From AP-15 sp963795485 (GTDB taxonomy: Bacteria > Pseudomonadota > Alphaproteobacteria > ATCC43930 > CGMCC-115725): a DNA stretch of 64,000 nt. Below the pieces are notes generated by a model. The model was not told the DNA's origin. It saw only the letters and a list, made by a program, of their open reading frames with translations, and ran no database searches. The translations under genes were made by a program, and so were the position numbers. How positions within the stretch are numbered: position 1 is the first letter of the stretch; each line of letters begins with the position of its first letter. The DNA lies in NCBI GenBank assembly GCA_963795485.1, contig CAWCIL010000039.1:558001-622000 (forward strand), given 5' to 3'. Positions 8,400 to 16,773 of this stretch are shown here, in pieces.

Positions 8400-9116
8400 T
8401 CATCGGGACCGGCCGCGGCGCCGATGCCGGTACCACACCGGAACGAGGGCGAGCACGGCGAGGGCGAGGATCGGCAGCAGCACGCTCGGGCGAAATACGA
8501 TCCCCAGATCCGGCGTCTCGACCACATTGCCGAGCCCGTTGCCGAGCCCGGCATAGACGAAGGTCGCCGGAACGATGCCGAGAAGGGTCGCGACCAGATA
8601 GGTCGGCAGGCCGACCCCGGCCAAAGCCGGCACGAGGTTGACGAGCCAAAAGGGAAACAGCGGGACGAGACGCAGCACCAGAAGGTAGTTGAACGCGTCG
8701 GCACGAAACCCGGCCTCGAGCTTGCCGACAAACGGCCCGGCGCGGCGCGCGAGGCCCCCCAACCCGGCGCGCGCGGCGACAAAGACCCCGGTGGCGCCCA
8801 GGGTCGCGCCGACGACCGCGCAGGCTCCGCCAATCCAGGTTCCGAACAGAAAGCCGCCGGCGATCGTCAACACCGCCCCGCCCGGCACCGACAAGGCGAC
8901 CAGTGCCGCATAGGCGGCGATGTAGAGGAGCGCGGCGACAAAACCCCAGTGCGCGGCCAGGGCACACAGCCGCTCGCGGTTGTCAGCGAGTGCGGCAAAG
9001 GTCAGATAGCGGTGCCCGCCGGCGACGACGAACGCGATGCCGGCGGCGAGCAGCAGCGCCAACGGCACCAGGCGGCGCGTCGAAAAACCGGGTTGCGGCG
9101 GGCAAGCGTCAGGCAT
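8400..9116 (-). CDS. TVP38/TMEM64 (DedA superfamily) membrane protein
   Basis: The 238-residue protein has hydrophobic helices near residues 15-35, 55-80, 85-110, 150-175, 180-205 and 210-230. The re-entrant family segments are visible as VPGGAVLTIAGGFLFG, and FNYLLVLRLVPLFPFWLVN, the conserved R-x-x-P-x-x-P-F motif. Family members are thought to act in lipid or proton movement across the membrane, and eukaryotic relatives are scramblases. The C-terminus is Arg-rich and cytoplasmic. An AT-rich block with TATAAT lies about 170 bases upstream and may be its promoter. Confidence 0.85.
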   Translation of the reverse strand: MPDACPPQPGFSTRRLVPLALLLAAGIAFVVAGGHRYLTFAALADNRERLCALAAHWGFVAALLYIAAYAALVALSVPGGAVLTIAGGFLFGTWIGGACAVVGATLGATGVFVAARAGLGGLARRAGPFVGKLEAGFRADAFNYLLVLRLVPLFPFWLVNLVPALAGVGLPTYLVATLLGIVPATFVYAGLGNGLGNVVETPDLGIVFRPSVLLPILALAVLALVPVWYRHRRRGRSR

Positions 9117-9240
9117 CGCGGTCCGGCAAGGCCAAGGGAGGACGATGCTAACCTCCCGGCCATCGCCGCGCGGTCACCTTCGCGTGAAGCGGCCCGGGCT
9201 CGCCGGTGCGGGGTACGCGATCGAGTGGGCGATTATCCGA

Positions 9241-9310
9241 TTTCGGCCACGCGATTTTAAAGGGCGTTCTACATACATACTTAATTATAGAGATATCTAT
9301 TGCAACTCAT
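9241..9310 (-). promoter_or_regulatory. AT-rich island with a consensus TATAAT, candidate promoter of the TVP38 gene
   Basis: These 70 bases are far richer in A and T than anything nearby. On the minus strand TATAAT occurs at 9289-9284, pointing at the TVP38 gene. No good minus-35 lies 17 bases upstream, although TTGCAA is ten bases away. AGATATCT at 9291-9298 is a perfect palindrome. The base composition stands out in this genome, which supports a regulatory region, but the exact promoter is not resolved. Confidence 0.35.
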
Positions 9311-10422
9311 ACGGACATCTTACACGATGCGCCTGCATCGTCATGTCTCCCCGATGGTCCTCCGCGGCGATGCACATGGCCCTGCCCGTGTCTTCGGGTG
9401 CAGGAATGGAAACCCCGGTCGTCGCGACCGGGGTTTCGTTTCGAGAGATGCCGCGAGCCCGATCGGTGTGGCGCCACAGCCGGCCGCTTTCGATCAGTTG
9501 CCAGGCGCCAAGCGCGGGCGCTCCGAGCGCCAGGTCGCGGCCGCGCTTCAGCAAAGAAAGAGCCAGGGCCGTCTCCGGCGACAAACCAAAACCGGCCCCG
9601 AGCAGAACATAGGCGCCCTCCTGAACCCCGACCGCGTTGGGCACGGCAAAGGCGACGCTGCGGATCGCATAGAGCAGGCTCTCGATCACCAGAACCGCGC
9701 CAAAGTCGAGCGGCGCCCCGAGGAAGCGCAAGGCCAGCCAGATCTCGGCCGCGCTCGCCACCCAGCAGATCAGGTGAAGGGCAAAGCTGGCCCACAGCCT
9801 GGCCGTTCGGGAATAGATGAGGCCGATGGCCGCGTGCAGCGCTGCGGCCCCCGCCGACGTCCGCTCCGCCCAGCCCTGGCCGAGCGCGCCGGCAAAGCGG
9901 TCCAGCACGCCAAAGCCGCGGCGCTGCGCCACGAGAAAGCCGGCCGCCAGAGACGCCGCGACGGCAAGGCCGGCCGCCACCGGGGCCGCAACCCGCGCCC
10001 GCGGCTCGAGATGCAGCAGCCAGGCGAGCGCGATTGCGGTGTAGGCGATCTGGGCGAGGAATTCGAGGGTGACGTCGACGATCGTGCTCGCCGCGGCGGT
10101 GCTGCCGGAAATCCCGGCGACGGCAATCGCCCGCGCACCCGCGACATAGCCGCCGACCTGCGACAGCGGCAGCACCTCGGAGGCGGAATCGCGGACGAGC
10201 CGGGCCCACATCGCGGGCCAGGGGCTCGTCGCCGACAAGCAGCGCCCACCAGGCGATGCCCATCACCGCGATCAGTGCCGCCTGGATCAGGCAGATTGCG
10301 GCGAAACCAGCCCAGCCTACGCTGATCAGGGAGTGAAAGACCGCGTCCGCGCCAAAATGGATGACCAGGGCGCCGATAAATCCGAGCCCGACCGCCCCCG
10401 CCAGCAGCGAAACCGGCTTCAT
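9297..10422 (-). pseudogene. HpnL/lysylphosphatidylglycerol synthase-like integral membrane protein, frameshifted
   Basis: The protein belongs to the LPG synthase TM/AglD superfamily, closest in pattern to hopanoid-associated HpnL. Two N-terminal helices (residues 5-60) end at WALLVGDEP, then the frame is lost. In the next frame WARLVRDSASEVLPLSQVGG, the family's most conserved segment, follows, and then about six helices with FAVPNAVGVQEGAYVLLGAG. Deleting one G of the GGGG run at 10221-10224 gives G-D-E-P-W-P-A-M-W-A-R-L-V and about 374 residues. The last 45 or so residues are polar, span a hairpin and look like read-through. ATG 10422 lies six bases after the upstream ferritin-like gene, so the three genes form an operon. 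Flippase activity is only inferred. Confidence 0.7.
9410..9436 (-). terminator. Perfect 12-bp stem hairpin near the end of the HpnL-like gene
   Basis: AAACCCCGGTCG (9410-9421) pairs perfectly with CGACCGGGGTTT (9425-9436) around the loop TCG. On the minus strand the stem ends in TTT followed by CC, a weak terminator tail. The hairpin lies inside the present reading frame of the HpnL-like gene, which suggests that the natural stop codon may be upstream of it. Confidence 0.6.
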
Positions 10423-10428
10423 CCGCGG

Positions 10429-11271
10429 CTAACGCATCCCGCGCGCTCGTGCTCCGAGGCGCATCCCGGCCAGCGCTACCGCGCCGAGCCTCGGCAGCAG
10501 GCGCGGCTGCAGCAGATCGGGGTCGAAGGCCTGCATTCGCCGCGCATGCTCGGCGCAGCATTCCTCGACCAGGCCGCGCAGCGAAAAGCCGTCGAGGAAA
10601 ACGCTCGCTTCGGTCGCCGAAAAGTCCTTGCCGTCATTCGCCGCCTGGCCGCGCCGCACGGTCCCCAGCAGCCGGCCGATCGCCCGGCCGTAATAGCGCG
10701 CCGCGACCACCGAGCGCAGCCAGCGCGGGTGCCGTCCGCGACGCGCTTGCTCCCACCCCATCCAATTGACAAAAAAGACGATGTGACGATTTTCCTCGTG
10801 CATCAGGGTTTCGAAAATCGCGAACATCGGCTCGGGCAGAAACCCCGAGCGCCGGGCGATCTGAAACACGCCGAACCCGAGAAACGCGTCGAGACACTCG
10901 CCATAGCCGAAATCGGCGAACGCACGGTAGAGATCGGGCCCCGGCGGCTCGATTGTCGATTCTTCGGCGGCGATGCCGTAACGGCGGATCATCAGCCGCA
11001 GCAGGCGGGCGTGACGGTCCTCCTCGAACCCCTGGAGCATGACCGCCTCGCGGACCAGCGGGTCGGCGATCGTCGCCGCATAGGCATCGACAATGGCGCC
11101 GGCGCGCCGCTCGGTGTAGAGCACTTCCGGCCAGAACGGAATCGCCCGCAGCCGGGCCAGTGCCGCGTCGTCGAGATCGGGCCAGTCCAGGGTCTCGGGC
11201 TCGTACCGGTCGTGGCTCGCGATGAATTGATCGCAGAACCGCCTTTTGTGCTCTTCCGAGCCGATTTTCAT
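10429..11271 (-). CDS. Ferritin-like di-iron protein, copy 2
   Basis: The 280-residue product carries two carboxylate-bridged metal motifs in helices, EEDRH near residue 100 and EENRH near residue 165, each E-E-x-R-H, plus further acidic helix positions such as DAF and ECLDAF. This is the four-helix ferritin-like arrangement. It is a paralogue of the adjacent gene, with shared blocks NRYKPSIIDWP or DRYEPETLDWP, ADPLxRxA and RSGFxPxxxxxFExxMxEE-R-H. The C-terminal helix lies over a Leu/Arg-rich segment. ATG 11271 overlaps the upstream stop as ATGA. The frame is open far upstream, but those residues are compositionally biased shadow sequence. Function is unknown. An oxidase or oxygenase on a lipid or other hydrophobic substrate is possible. 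Confidence 0.75.
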   Translation of the reverse strand: MKIGSEEHKRRFCDQFIASHDRYEPETLDWPDLDDAALARLRAIPFWPEVLYTERRAGAIVDAYAATIADPLVREAVMLQGFEEDRHARLLRLMIRRYGIAAEESTIEPPGPDLYRAFADFGYGECLDAFLGFGVFQIARRSGFLPEPMFAIFETLMHEENRHIVFFVNWMGWEQARRGRHPRWLRSVVAARYYGRAIGRLLGTVRRGQAANDGKDFSATEASVFLDGFSLRGLVEECCAEHARRMQAFDPDLLQPRLLPRLGAVALAGMRLGARARGMR

Positions 11272-12248
11272 GACGAGGCCGCGGCCGTGCCGCGCCACGC
11301 CCTCAGACGGCGGGCGAAGCGCATCAGACGGTGGGCCAGGCGCATCAGGCGCGGCACGGCGTTGGGCCGCAGCAGCCGTGGATCGTATCCGGCGAGCCGT
11401 CGATCGTTCTCGGCCAGGCAGATCTCGATCAGCGCCGCCGGCGATAGGTCGACGGCACCCAGCGACTTGCCGCCGGTCAGGGTAAAGTTGTTGTCCTGCG
11501 GCACCGATTGCATGGCGCCGTCGCCGACCGCGGCCCCGCCGACGCCGCGGGCGATGCCGATGCGCTCCCAGATCAGAAACGCCCAGACCGCGAGCGTCTT
11601 GACCAGGAACAGCGGGCGCCGCCACAGCGGCAGCTGGCGCCGGTGCCAGGCCGCCCAGTTGACGAAAAACAGGATGTGGCGGCCTTCCTCCTGCATGACC
11701 GGCTCGAAGGTGTCGACCAGGGCCGGCGGAAAAAAGCCGGAGCGTTTGGCCAGCGCGAACAGGCCAAAGGCAAAGAAGCTGTCGATGCACTCGCTGAACC
11801 CGGTGACCATGAAGGCCCATTCGGGATCGCGCGGGCGCACGTAGTCCGGCTCGGGCGCAAGGCCGATGCCATAGGCCGCGACCAGGTTCGAGAGCACCTC
11901 CTTATGCCGTCCCTCCTCGCGCCCGTCGAGCTCGATCGCCTGGCGAAGCAGCGGGTCCGCAATGGTCTCGCCGTAGCTCAGCACCCGCAGTCGCGCCTTG
12001 CCTTCGGTCTGCACCGCGATGTCCCAGATCGGCAGGCTGACGAGCCGGGCGCGCGCCTCGCGATCGAGCGCCGGCCAATCGATGATCGAGGGCTTGTAGC
12101 GGTTATGGGTGTCGAGCAGCATTCGGCAAAATGCGTTCTTGTGCGCCTCGCTGCCGGGGACGATCGGCCCGGGTTCGGCGGCAGCCCACACTCGAGCGGC
12201 CCGATCGGCAGCCTCGACCGTCGCATCATCCAACATCGGCGCCCACAT
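11268..12248 (-). CDS. Ferritin-like di-iron protein, copy 1
   Basis: The 326-residue protein contains EEGRH twice, in DGREEGRHKEVL and in MQEEGRHILFFVNW, at the positions matching EEDRH and EENRH in the downstream paralogue. Hydrophobic helix patterns around FFAFGLFALA and LFLVKTLAVWAFLI suggest membrane association. GGGGAG lies just before ATG 12248, which was chosen over the longer open frame. The longer form would add a Gly/Ser-rich segment. It is the first gene of the operon with copy 2 and the HpnL-like gene and is divergent from rpmH. The duplication looks old, because the two copies share motifs but little else. Confidence 0.75.
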   Translation of the reverse strand: MWAPMLDDATVEAADRAARVWAAAEPGPIVPGSEAHKNAFCRMLLDTHNRYKPSIIDWPALDREARARLVSLPIWDIAVQTEGKARLRVLSYGETIADPLLRQAIELDGREEGRHKEVLSNLVAAYGIGLAPEPDYVRPRDPEWAFMVTGFSECIDSFFAFGLFALAKRSGFFPPALVDTFEPVMQEEGRHILFFVNWAAWHRRQLPLWRRPLFLVKTLAVWAFLIWERIGIARGVGGAAVGDGAMQSVPQDNNFTLTGGKSLGAVDLSPAALIEICLAENDRRLAGYDPRLLRPNAVPRLMRLAHRLMRFARRLRAWRGTAAASS

Positions 12249-12348
12249 TGCTCCCCGTGACCCGCCCGTCATCGCATGCCCGCAGCCGCTGCTCAAGGCG
12301 AACGCCTCACCGGCGCCGGCCATTCCACGACGCGAGCCCGAGCCGGCG

Positions 12349-12377
12349 TTGACTTGGCCGACCGCCTCTCTTATATA
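12349..12377 (+). promoter_or_regulatory. Sigma-70 promoter of rpmH
   Basis: TTGACT at 12349-12354 and TATATA at 12372-12377 are separated by exactly 17 bases. The predicted start lies about 37 bases before the GTG of rpmH. It is the cleanest promoter in the window and suits a highly expressed ribosomal gene. Confidence 0.75.
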
Positions 12378-12420
12378 GCCGCCTCCGCTCGAGAGAGATC
12401 CCGCAATCGGAGCCGCTGCC

Positions 12421-12555
12421 GTGAAGCGCACTTACCAGCCCAGCAACCTCGTTCGCAAGCGGCGCCACGGGTTTCGGGCGCGGATGGCGACGGCCGCCGG
12501 CCGGCGCGTGATTGCCGCCAGGCGGGCTAAGGGCCGAAAGCGGCTGTCCGCCTGA
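12421..12555 (+). CDS. rpmH: Ribosomal protein L34
   Basis: The 44 codons give the canonical L34 sequence, opening V/M-K-R-T-Y-Q-P-S-N-L-V-R-K-R-R-H-G-F and closing AKGRKRLSA. L34 is a small basic protein of the large ribosomal subunit. The start is GTG 12421, fixed by alignment to the family and by the promoter 45 bases upstream. It heads the conserved rpmH-rnpA-yidD-yidC-engB block. Confidence 0.97.
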   Translation: MKRTYQPSNLVRKRRHGFRARMATAAGRRVIAARRAKGRKRLSA

Positions 12556-12597
12556 GTCGCGGTCTTTCGCCGCTCGGACCCGCCGGGCGGTCGATCC

Positions 12598-13002
12598 GTG
12601 GGCAGCAACCTTGCGACCCTCAAGGTCCGGGCCGATTTTCTGCGGGTCGCGGCGACCCGCAACAAGGCGGTCACGCCGGGCCTGATCCTGCAGGCCGCTC
12701 CGCAGCCGGGCGCGGTCGGCGGGTGCGGGTTGCGGGTCGGCTTCACCGCGAGCCGAAAGGTGGGCAATGCGGTGATCCGCAATCGGGCAAAGCGGCGGCT
12801 GCGCGGGGCGGCTGCCGAGATCCTGGCGGAGCAGGGAAGCCCCGGCACCGATTATGTGCTGATCGCCCGCTCGGGCACGGCCGATCGGCCCTACGCAGCA
12901 CTTCTCGACGATCTCGCGGCGGCGCTGCGCCGGATCGGGCGAAGCGGCGCTGGAGGCCATCGCGCGCCGCGCCGGGGGGCTGGGGCCGCGCTGGAGGATT
13001 GA
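12598..13002 (+). CDS. rnpA: Ribonuclease P protein component
   Basis: The 134-residue basic protein contains the RNase P protein signature, GFTASRKVGNAVIRNRAKRR, near residues 48-67, which binds the catalytic RNA and the pre-tRNA leader. The start is GTG 12598, 42 bases after rpmH. The C-terminus has an Arg/Gly-rich tail beyond the conserved fold. The role is 5-prime maturation of tRNA. Confidence 0.95.
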   Translation: MGSNLATLKVRADFLRVAATRNKAVTPGLILQAAPQPGAVGGCGLRVGFTASRKVGNAVIRNRAKRRLRGAAAEILAEQGSPGTDYVLIARSGTADRPYAALLDDLAAALRRIGRSGAGGHRAPRRGAGAALED

Positions 13003-13003
13003 G

Positions 13004-13321
13004 ATGGAGCGGCAACACCCTGGAGGCATGCTGAGCTTGGCCCTTAGAGCGGGCGTGCGCGCCTATCAGCTCTTTGTGTCGCCGTTGCGGCCGCCCTCTT
13101 GCCGCTTTCTGCCGACCTGCTCGGATTACGCGATCGAGGCGCTCACATGGCACGGTGCCGTGCGCGGCAGCGGCCTTGCGCTCTGGCGGCTCGCCCGTTG
13201 CCAGCCCTGGGGCGGCAGCGGCTACGACCCGGTGCCGACCTCGCCGGCATCGGCTGTGTCGGTATCGCCGCAGCCGATCGCCAACTCGGCCGATTGCCGG
13301 CACACCGACAGCGAAACCTGA
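13004..13321 (+). CDS. yidD: Membrane protein insertion efficiency factor YidD
   Basis: The 105-residue product has the YidD core: a short amphipathic N-terminus, then AYQLFVSPLRPPSCRFLPTC with the invariant Cys pair, SDYAIEAL and a C-terminal RLARCQPWGGSGYDPVP. It assists YidC-dependent insertion at the inner membrane. ATG 13004 was preferred because GGAGG lies six bases upstream. It starts one base after the rnpA stop. Confidence 0.95.
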   Translation: MERQHPGGMLSLALRAGVRAYQLFVSPLRPPSCRFLPTCSDYAIEALTWHGAVRGSGLALWRLARCQPWGGSGYDPVPTSPASAVSVSPQPIANSADCRHTDSET

Positions 13322-13342
13322 GCCTCGCCGGTCCGATCCGAG

Positions 13343-15076
13343 ATGGAACAGCGCAACCTGCTGATCGCGATCGTGGTGTCGGTCGGGATTCTGATCGGCT
13401 TCCAGTTCGTGTTCCAGCGGCTGCACCCGTCGCCGGTGCCGCATGTCGGCGCCTCAACCGGCGCGCCGGCGACATCGTCGGCTCCCGGGACGTCTGCGGG
13501 TGCGCCCCCGACGAGCGCGACCAATGCCAGCAAAGCCCCGGGCGCGATCGCGACGCGCGCGGCAGAGACGCCTGCAGAGGCCGTCGCCGGACAGCCGCGG
13601 GTCAAGATCGACACGCCGCAGCTGCACGGCTCGATCGCCCTGGTGGGCGCCCGTTTCGACGACTTGACCCTGGCCACTTATCACGAGACCGTAAGCCCGA
13701 AGAGCCCGGAGGTGGTGCTGCTGTCGCCGCCGGGCACCGCGAACCCCTATCTCGCCGAATTCGGCTGGGTCTCGGCGAAACCCGGGTCGGTCAAGGTGCC
13801 GGGGCCGCAGACCCTGTGGAAGGCCTCGGGCGGCCCGCTGACCCCGTCGAACCCGGTCACCCTGACCTGGGACAACGGCCAGGGTCTCGTCTTCACCCGC
13901 ACCATTTCAATCGATTCCAACTACATGTTCACGGTCAAGGATGCGGTCCGCAACACCGGCAGCATCGCGGTCACGCTAATGCCCTATGGGCTGGTCAGCC
14001 GCACCGGGACCCCGCAGGTCGCAGGCTACTACATCCTGTTCGAAGGCTTGATCGGCTATCTCGACGGCTCGTTGCAGGAGGTCAAATACGCCTCGCTGAG
14101 CCCCGGTCGGCCCGACGATTATTCGTCCACCGGCGGCTGGCTCGGCTTCACCGACAAATATTGGCTGACCTCGCTGATCCCGCCGCAGAACGAGACGATC
14201 AAGGCGCGCTTTACCCATACGACCGAGGACGGGATCGACCATTACCAGACCGACTATCTCGGGTCCGAAATCACCGTGACGCCCGATGCCGCCAGCGCCA
14301 CCACGACCCGCTTCTTCGCCGGCGCCAAGGAGGTCGATCTGCTCAACTCCTATGCCGCCGCCGGCATCCCGCGCTTCGACCGCGCCATCGATTTCGGCTG
14401 GTTCTATTTTCTGACCAAGCCAATCTTCCTGACCTTGCAGTTCTTCGACCGGCTGCTCGGCAATTTCGGCCTGGCAATCCTGCTGTTTACCTTTTGCGTC
14501 AAGCTGCTGTTCTTCCCTCTCGCCAACAAATCCTACAAGGCGATGAGCAAGATGAAGCTGTTGCAGCCCGAGATCCAGAAACTGCGCGAGCGCTTTCCGG
14601 ACGACAAGGCGCGCCAGCAGCAGGAGATGATGGCGCTCTACAAGCGCGTCGGCGCCAACCCGCTGGCCGGCTGCTTGCCGATCGTGATCCAGATCCCGGT
14701 GTTCTTCTCGCTCTACAAGGTCCTGTTCGTCACGATCGAGATGCGGCACGCGCCGTTTTTCGGCTGGATCCACGACCTGTCGGCGCCCGACCCGACCTCC
14801 TTCGCCAACCTCTTCGGCCTGATCCCGTTCACCCCGCCCTCGATCCTGATGATCGGCGCCTGGCCGATCATCATGGGGGTGACGATGTTCCTCCAGCAAA
14901 AGCTCAATCCGCAGCCGGTCGACCCGATGCAGGCGCGGATGTTCATGATCTTGCCGGTCGTCTTCACCTACATGCTGTCGCATTTCCCGGCCGGGCTGGT
15001 GATCTATTGGGCATGGAACAACACGCTCAGCGTTGCCCAGCAATGGGTGATCATGCACCGCGCCGGGGCGGCCTGA
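13343..15076 (+). CDS. yidC: Membrane protein insertase YidC
   Basis: The 577-residue protein has a signal-anchor helix at residues 5-24, a low-complexity Pro/Ala/Ser linker to about residue 75, a large periplasmic beta domain to about 335 and the conserved five-helix insertase core from about 350. The core includes the cytoplasmic coiled hairpin KMKLLQPEIQKLRERFPDDK and FFSLYKVLFVTIEMRHAPFF. YidC inserts inner-membrane proteins alone or with Sec. The gene is intact and ends just before engB. Confidence 0.97.
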   Translation: MEQRNLLIAIVVSVGILIGFQFVFQRLHPSPVPHVGASTGAPATSSAPGTSAGAPPTSATNASKAPGAIATRAAETPAEAVAGQPRVKIDTPQLHGSIALVGARFDDLTLATYHETVSPKSPEVVLLSPPGTANPYLAEFGWVSAKPGSVKVPGPQTLWKASGGPLTPSNPVTLTWDNGQGLVFTRTISIDSNYMFTVKDAVRNTGSIAVTLMPYGLVSRTGTPQVAGYYILFEGLIGYLDGSLQEVKYASLSPGRPDDYSSTGGWLGFTDKYWLTSLIPPQNETIKARFTHTTEDGIDHYQTDYLGSEITVTPDAASATTTRFFAGAKEVDLLNSYAAAGIPRFDRAIDFGWFYFLTKPIFLTLQFFDRLLGNFGLAILLFTFCVKLLFFPLANKSYKAMSKMKLLQPEIQKLRERFPDDKARQQQEMMALYKRVGANPLAGCLPIVIQIPVFFSLYKVLFVTIEMRHAPFFGWIHDLSAPDPTSFANLFGLIPFTPPSILMIGAWPIIMGVTMFLQQKLNPQPVDPMQARMFMILPVVFTYMLSHFPAGLVIYWAWNNTLSVAQQWVIMHRAGAA

Positions 15077-15090
15077 GCGCAGCGCCGGGA

Positions 15091-15822
15091 ATGGCGTCAG
15101 AAAACCCGACGGCCGAGCTTGCGGCAGACCTGTTTCCGCCGCGCGCTGCGGAAACCGAATTGGTTGCGGCAGGACGGCGCCTGTTTGCCCAGGAAGCAAG
15201 CTTTGTCGCCGGTGCCGCCGAGCCCGCGGCGCTGCCGCCCGAGACATTGCCCGAAATCGCCTTTGCCGGTCGTTCCAATGTCGGCAAATCGAGCCTCGTG
15301 AACGCGCTGACCGGACGCCGCGTCTTGGCGCGCATTTCGAACACCCCCGGCCGCACCCGCCAGATCAATTTCTTCGATCTCGGCGGGGCGCTGATGCTGG
15401 TCGATCTGCCGGGCTACGGCTATGCCGAAGCTTCGAAGATCGCGGTCAAGCGCTGGACCGGCCTGGTGCGGCGCTACCTGCAGACCCGCGCCTCGCTACG
15501 GCGGGTCTGCCTGCTGATCGACGCCCGCCACGGCATTAAGGACATCGACCGCCCGCTGTTGGACATGCTCGACCGCGCCGGCGTCTCCTATCAGATCGTG
15601 CTGACCAAGATCGACAAGCTCGGTCCGATGGCACTCGAGGAGACGACCCGCCGGGTCGCGGCCGAGCTCGCTGCTCACACCGCGGCATATCCCGAGATCC
15701 ACCTGACCAGCGCCGAAGAGCGCCGGGGCATCGAGGCATTGCGCGCGACGCTCGCCAGCTTTGCCCCCGCCTATGCGGACGCTGCCGGTGCGGTCGGCGA
15801 ACGGACCACCACGCTGGAATGA
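15091..15822 (+). CDS. engB: Ribosome biogenesis GTP-binding protein EngB/YsxC
   Basis: The 243-residue GTPase shows G1 GRSNVGKSSL, G3 DLPGYGYA and G4 TKIDKL, plus the TPGRTRQINFF switch region typical of EngB. It is needed for 50S subunit assembly. ATG 15091 lies 14 bases after yidC. The stop overlaps the argB start as ATGA. A frame open far upstream through yidC is only a high-GC shadow. Confidence 0.95.
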   Translation: MASENPTAELAADLFPPRAAETELVAAGRRLFAQEASFVAGAAEPAALPPETLPEIAFAGRSNVGKSSLVNALTGRRVLARISNTPGRTRQINFFDLGGALMLVDLPGYGYAEASKIAVKRWTGLVRRYLQTRASLRRVCLLIDARHGIKDIDRPLLDMLDRAGVSYQIVLTKIDKLGPMALEETTRRVAAELAAHTAAYPEIHLTSAEERRGIEALRATLASFAPAYADAAGAVGERTTTLE

Positions 15823-16763
15823 CCGACGCGATGAACCCTGCCGACAGACCCGCGCCATTTGCTGCCGGCGCCGCTGCCGATCCGGTTGCCAAGGCCGCCA
15901 TCCTGGCCGAGGCGCTCCCCTATATGCGTCGCTATGCCGGCCGCACGTTGGTCGTCAAATACGGCGGCCACGCGATGGGCGGCGAGGAGACGGCAGGGGG
16001 CGGCAATTCGTTCGCCCGCGACGTCGTGCTCCTAAAGCAGGTCGGCATCTACCCGATCGTCGTGCATGGCGGCGGTCCGCAGATCGGCCACATGCTCGAG
16101 CGCCTCGGCATCGAGAGCCGCTTTATCGACGGGCTCAGGGTCACCGACCGCGAAACGATGGAAGTGGTCGAGATGGTCCTCGCCGGCACGATCAACAAAG
16201 GGCTGGTCGCGGCGATCAACGCCGAGGGCGGCTGTGCGATCGGGCTCAGCGGCAAGGATGGCGGGCTGATCCGCGCGAAGAAGGCGGTCCGCAGCCGGGT
16301 CGAAGGCGGCGCCAGGATCGAGATCGATTTGGGCTTTGTCGGCGAGCCGCAATATGTCGCGGCGGGCGTTCTCGACACCTTCCGCCAGTCGGACATCATC
16401 CCGGTCATCGCGCCGATCGGCGTCGGCGCCGCCGGCGAGACCTACAACATCAACGCCGACACGGTGGCGGGCGCCGTTGCGGCCGCGGTCAAGGCGACCC
16501 GCCTCCTGTTGTTGACCGATGTCGCGGGCGTGCTCGACGCCCACAAGCGGGTTCTCTCGGAGATTACCGCCGGCGCCGCACGGCGGATGATCGCCGAGGG
16601 GGTCATCTCCGGCGGCATGATCCCCAAGGTCGAGACCTGCCTCGACGCGGTCGATGGCGGCGTCGAGGCGGCGGTCATTCTCGACGGGCGGGTGCCGCAT
16701 GCGATTTTGCTCGAATTGTTCACCGACATCTCGGGCGCCGGCACCTTGATCCGAGCCGGCTAG
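15819..16763 (+). CDS. argB: Acetylglutamate kinase
   Basis: The 314-residue amino-acid kinase phosphorylates N-acetylglutamate in arginine synthesis. Visible signatures are VVKYGGHAM, VVHGGGPQI, GRAxGLS-like GLSGKDGG, and the ATP-site segment LLLTDVAGVL. The extended N-terminal helix before VVKYGG is typical of the arginine-sensitive hexameric form, so feedback inhibition by arginine is likely by family knowledge. Confidence 0.96.
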   Translation: MTDAMNPADRPAPFAAGAAADPVAKAAILAEALPYMRRYAGRTLVVKYGGHAMGGEETAGGGNSFARDVVLLKQVGIYPIVVHGGGPQIGHMLERLGIESRFIDGLRVTDRETMEVVEMVLAGTINKGLVAAINAEGGCAIGLSGKDGGLIRAKKAVRSRVEGGARIEIDLGFVGEPQYVAAGVLDTFRQSDIIPVIAPIGVGAAGETYNINADTVAGAVAAAVKATRLLLLTDVAGVLDAHKRVLSEITAGAARRMIAEGVISGGMIPKVETCLDAVDGGVEAAVILDGRVPHAILLELFTDISGAGTLIRAG

Positions 16764-16773
16764 GGCGCGCGCG

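Noticed and set aside
11272..11820. Extended N-terminus of the second ferritin-like protein
   Set aside because: The added residues are Arg/Gly/His-rich and overlap the first paralogue in another frame. The ATGA overlap gives a natural start.
12248..12598. Chromosomal origin next to rpmH
   Set aside because: No dnaA gene or cluster of DnaA boxes was seen, and the neighbouring gene is a ferritin-like protein. In alphaproteobacteria rpmH is often distant from the origin.
13099..15090. Long frame leading into engB
   Set aside because: It runs through yidC in another frame, and the engB start at 15091 fits the family.
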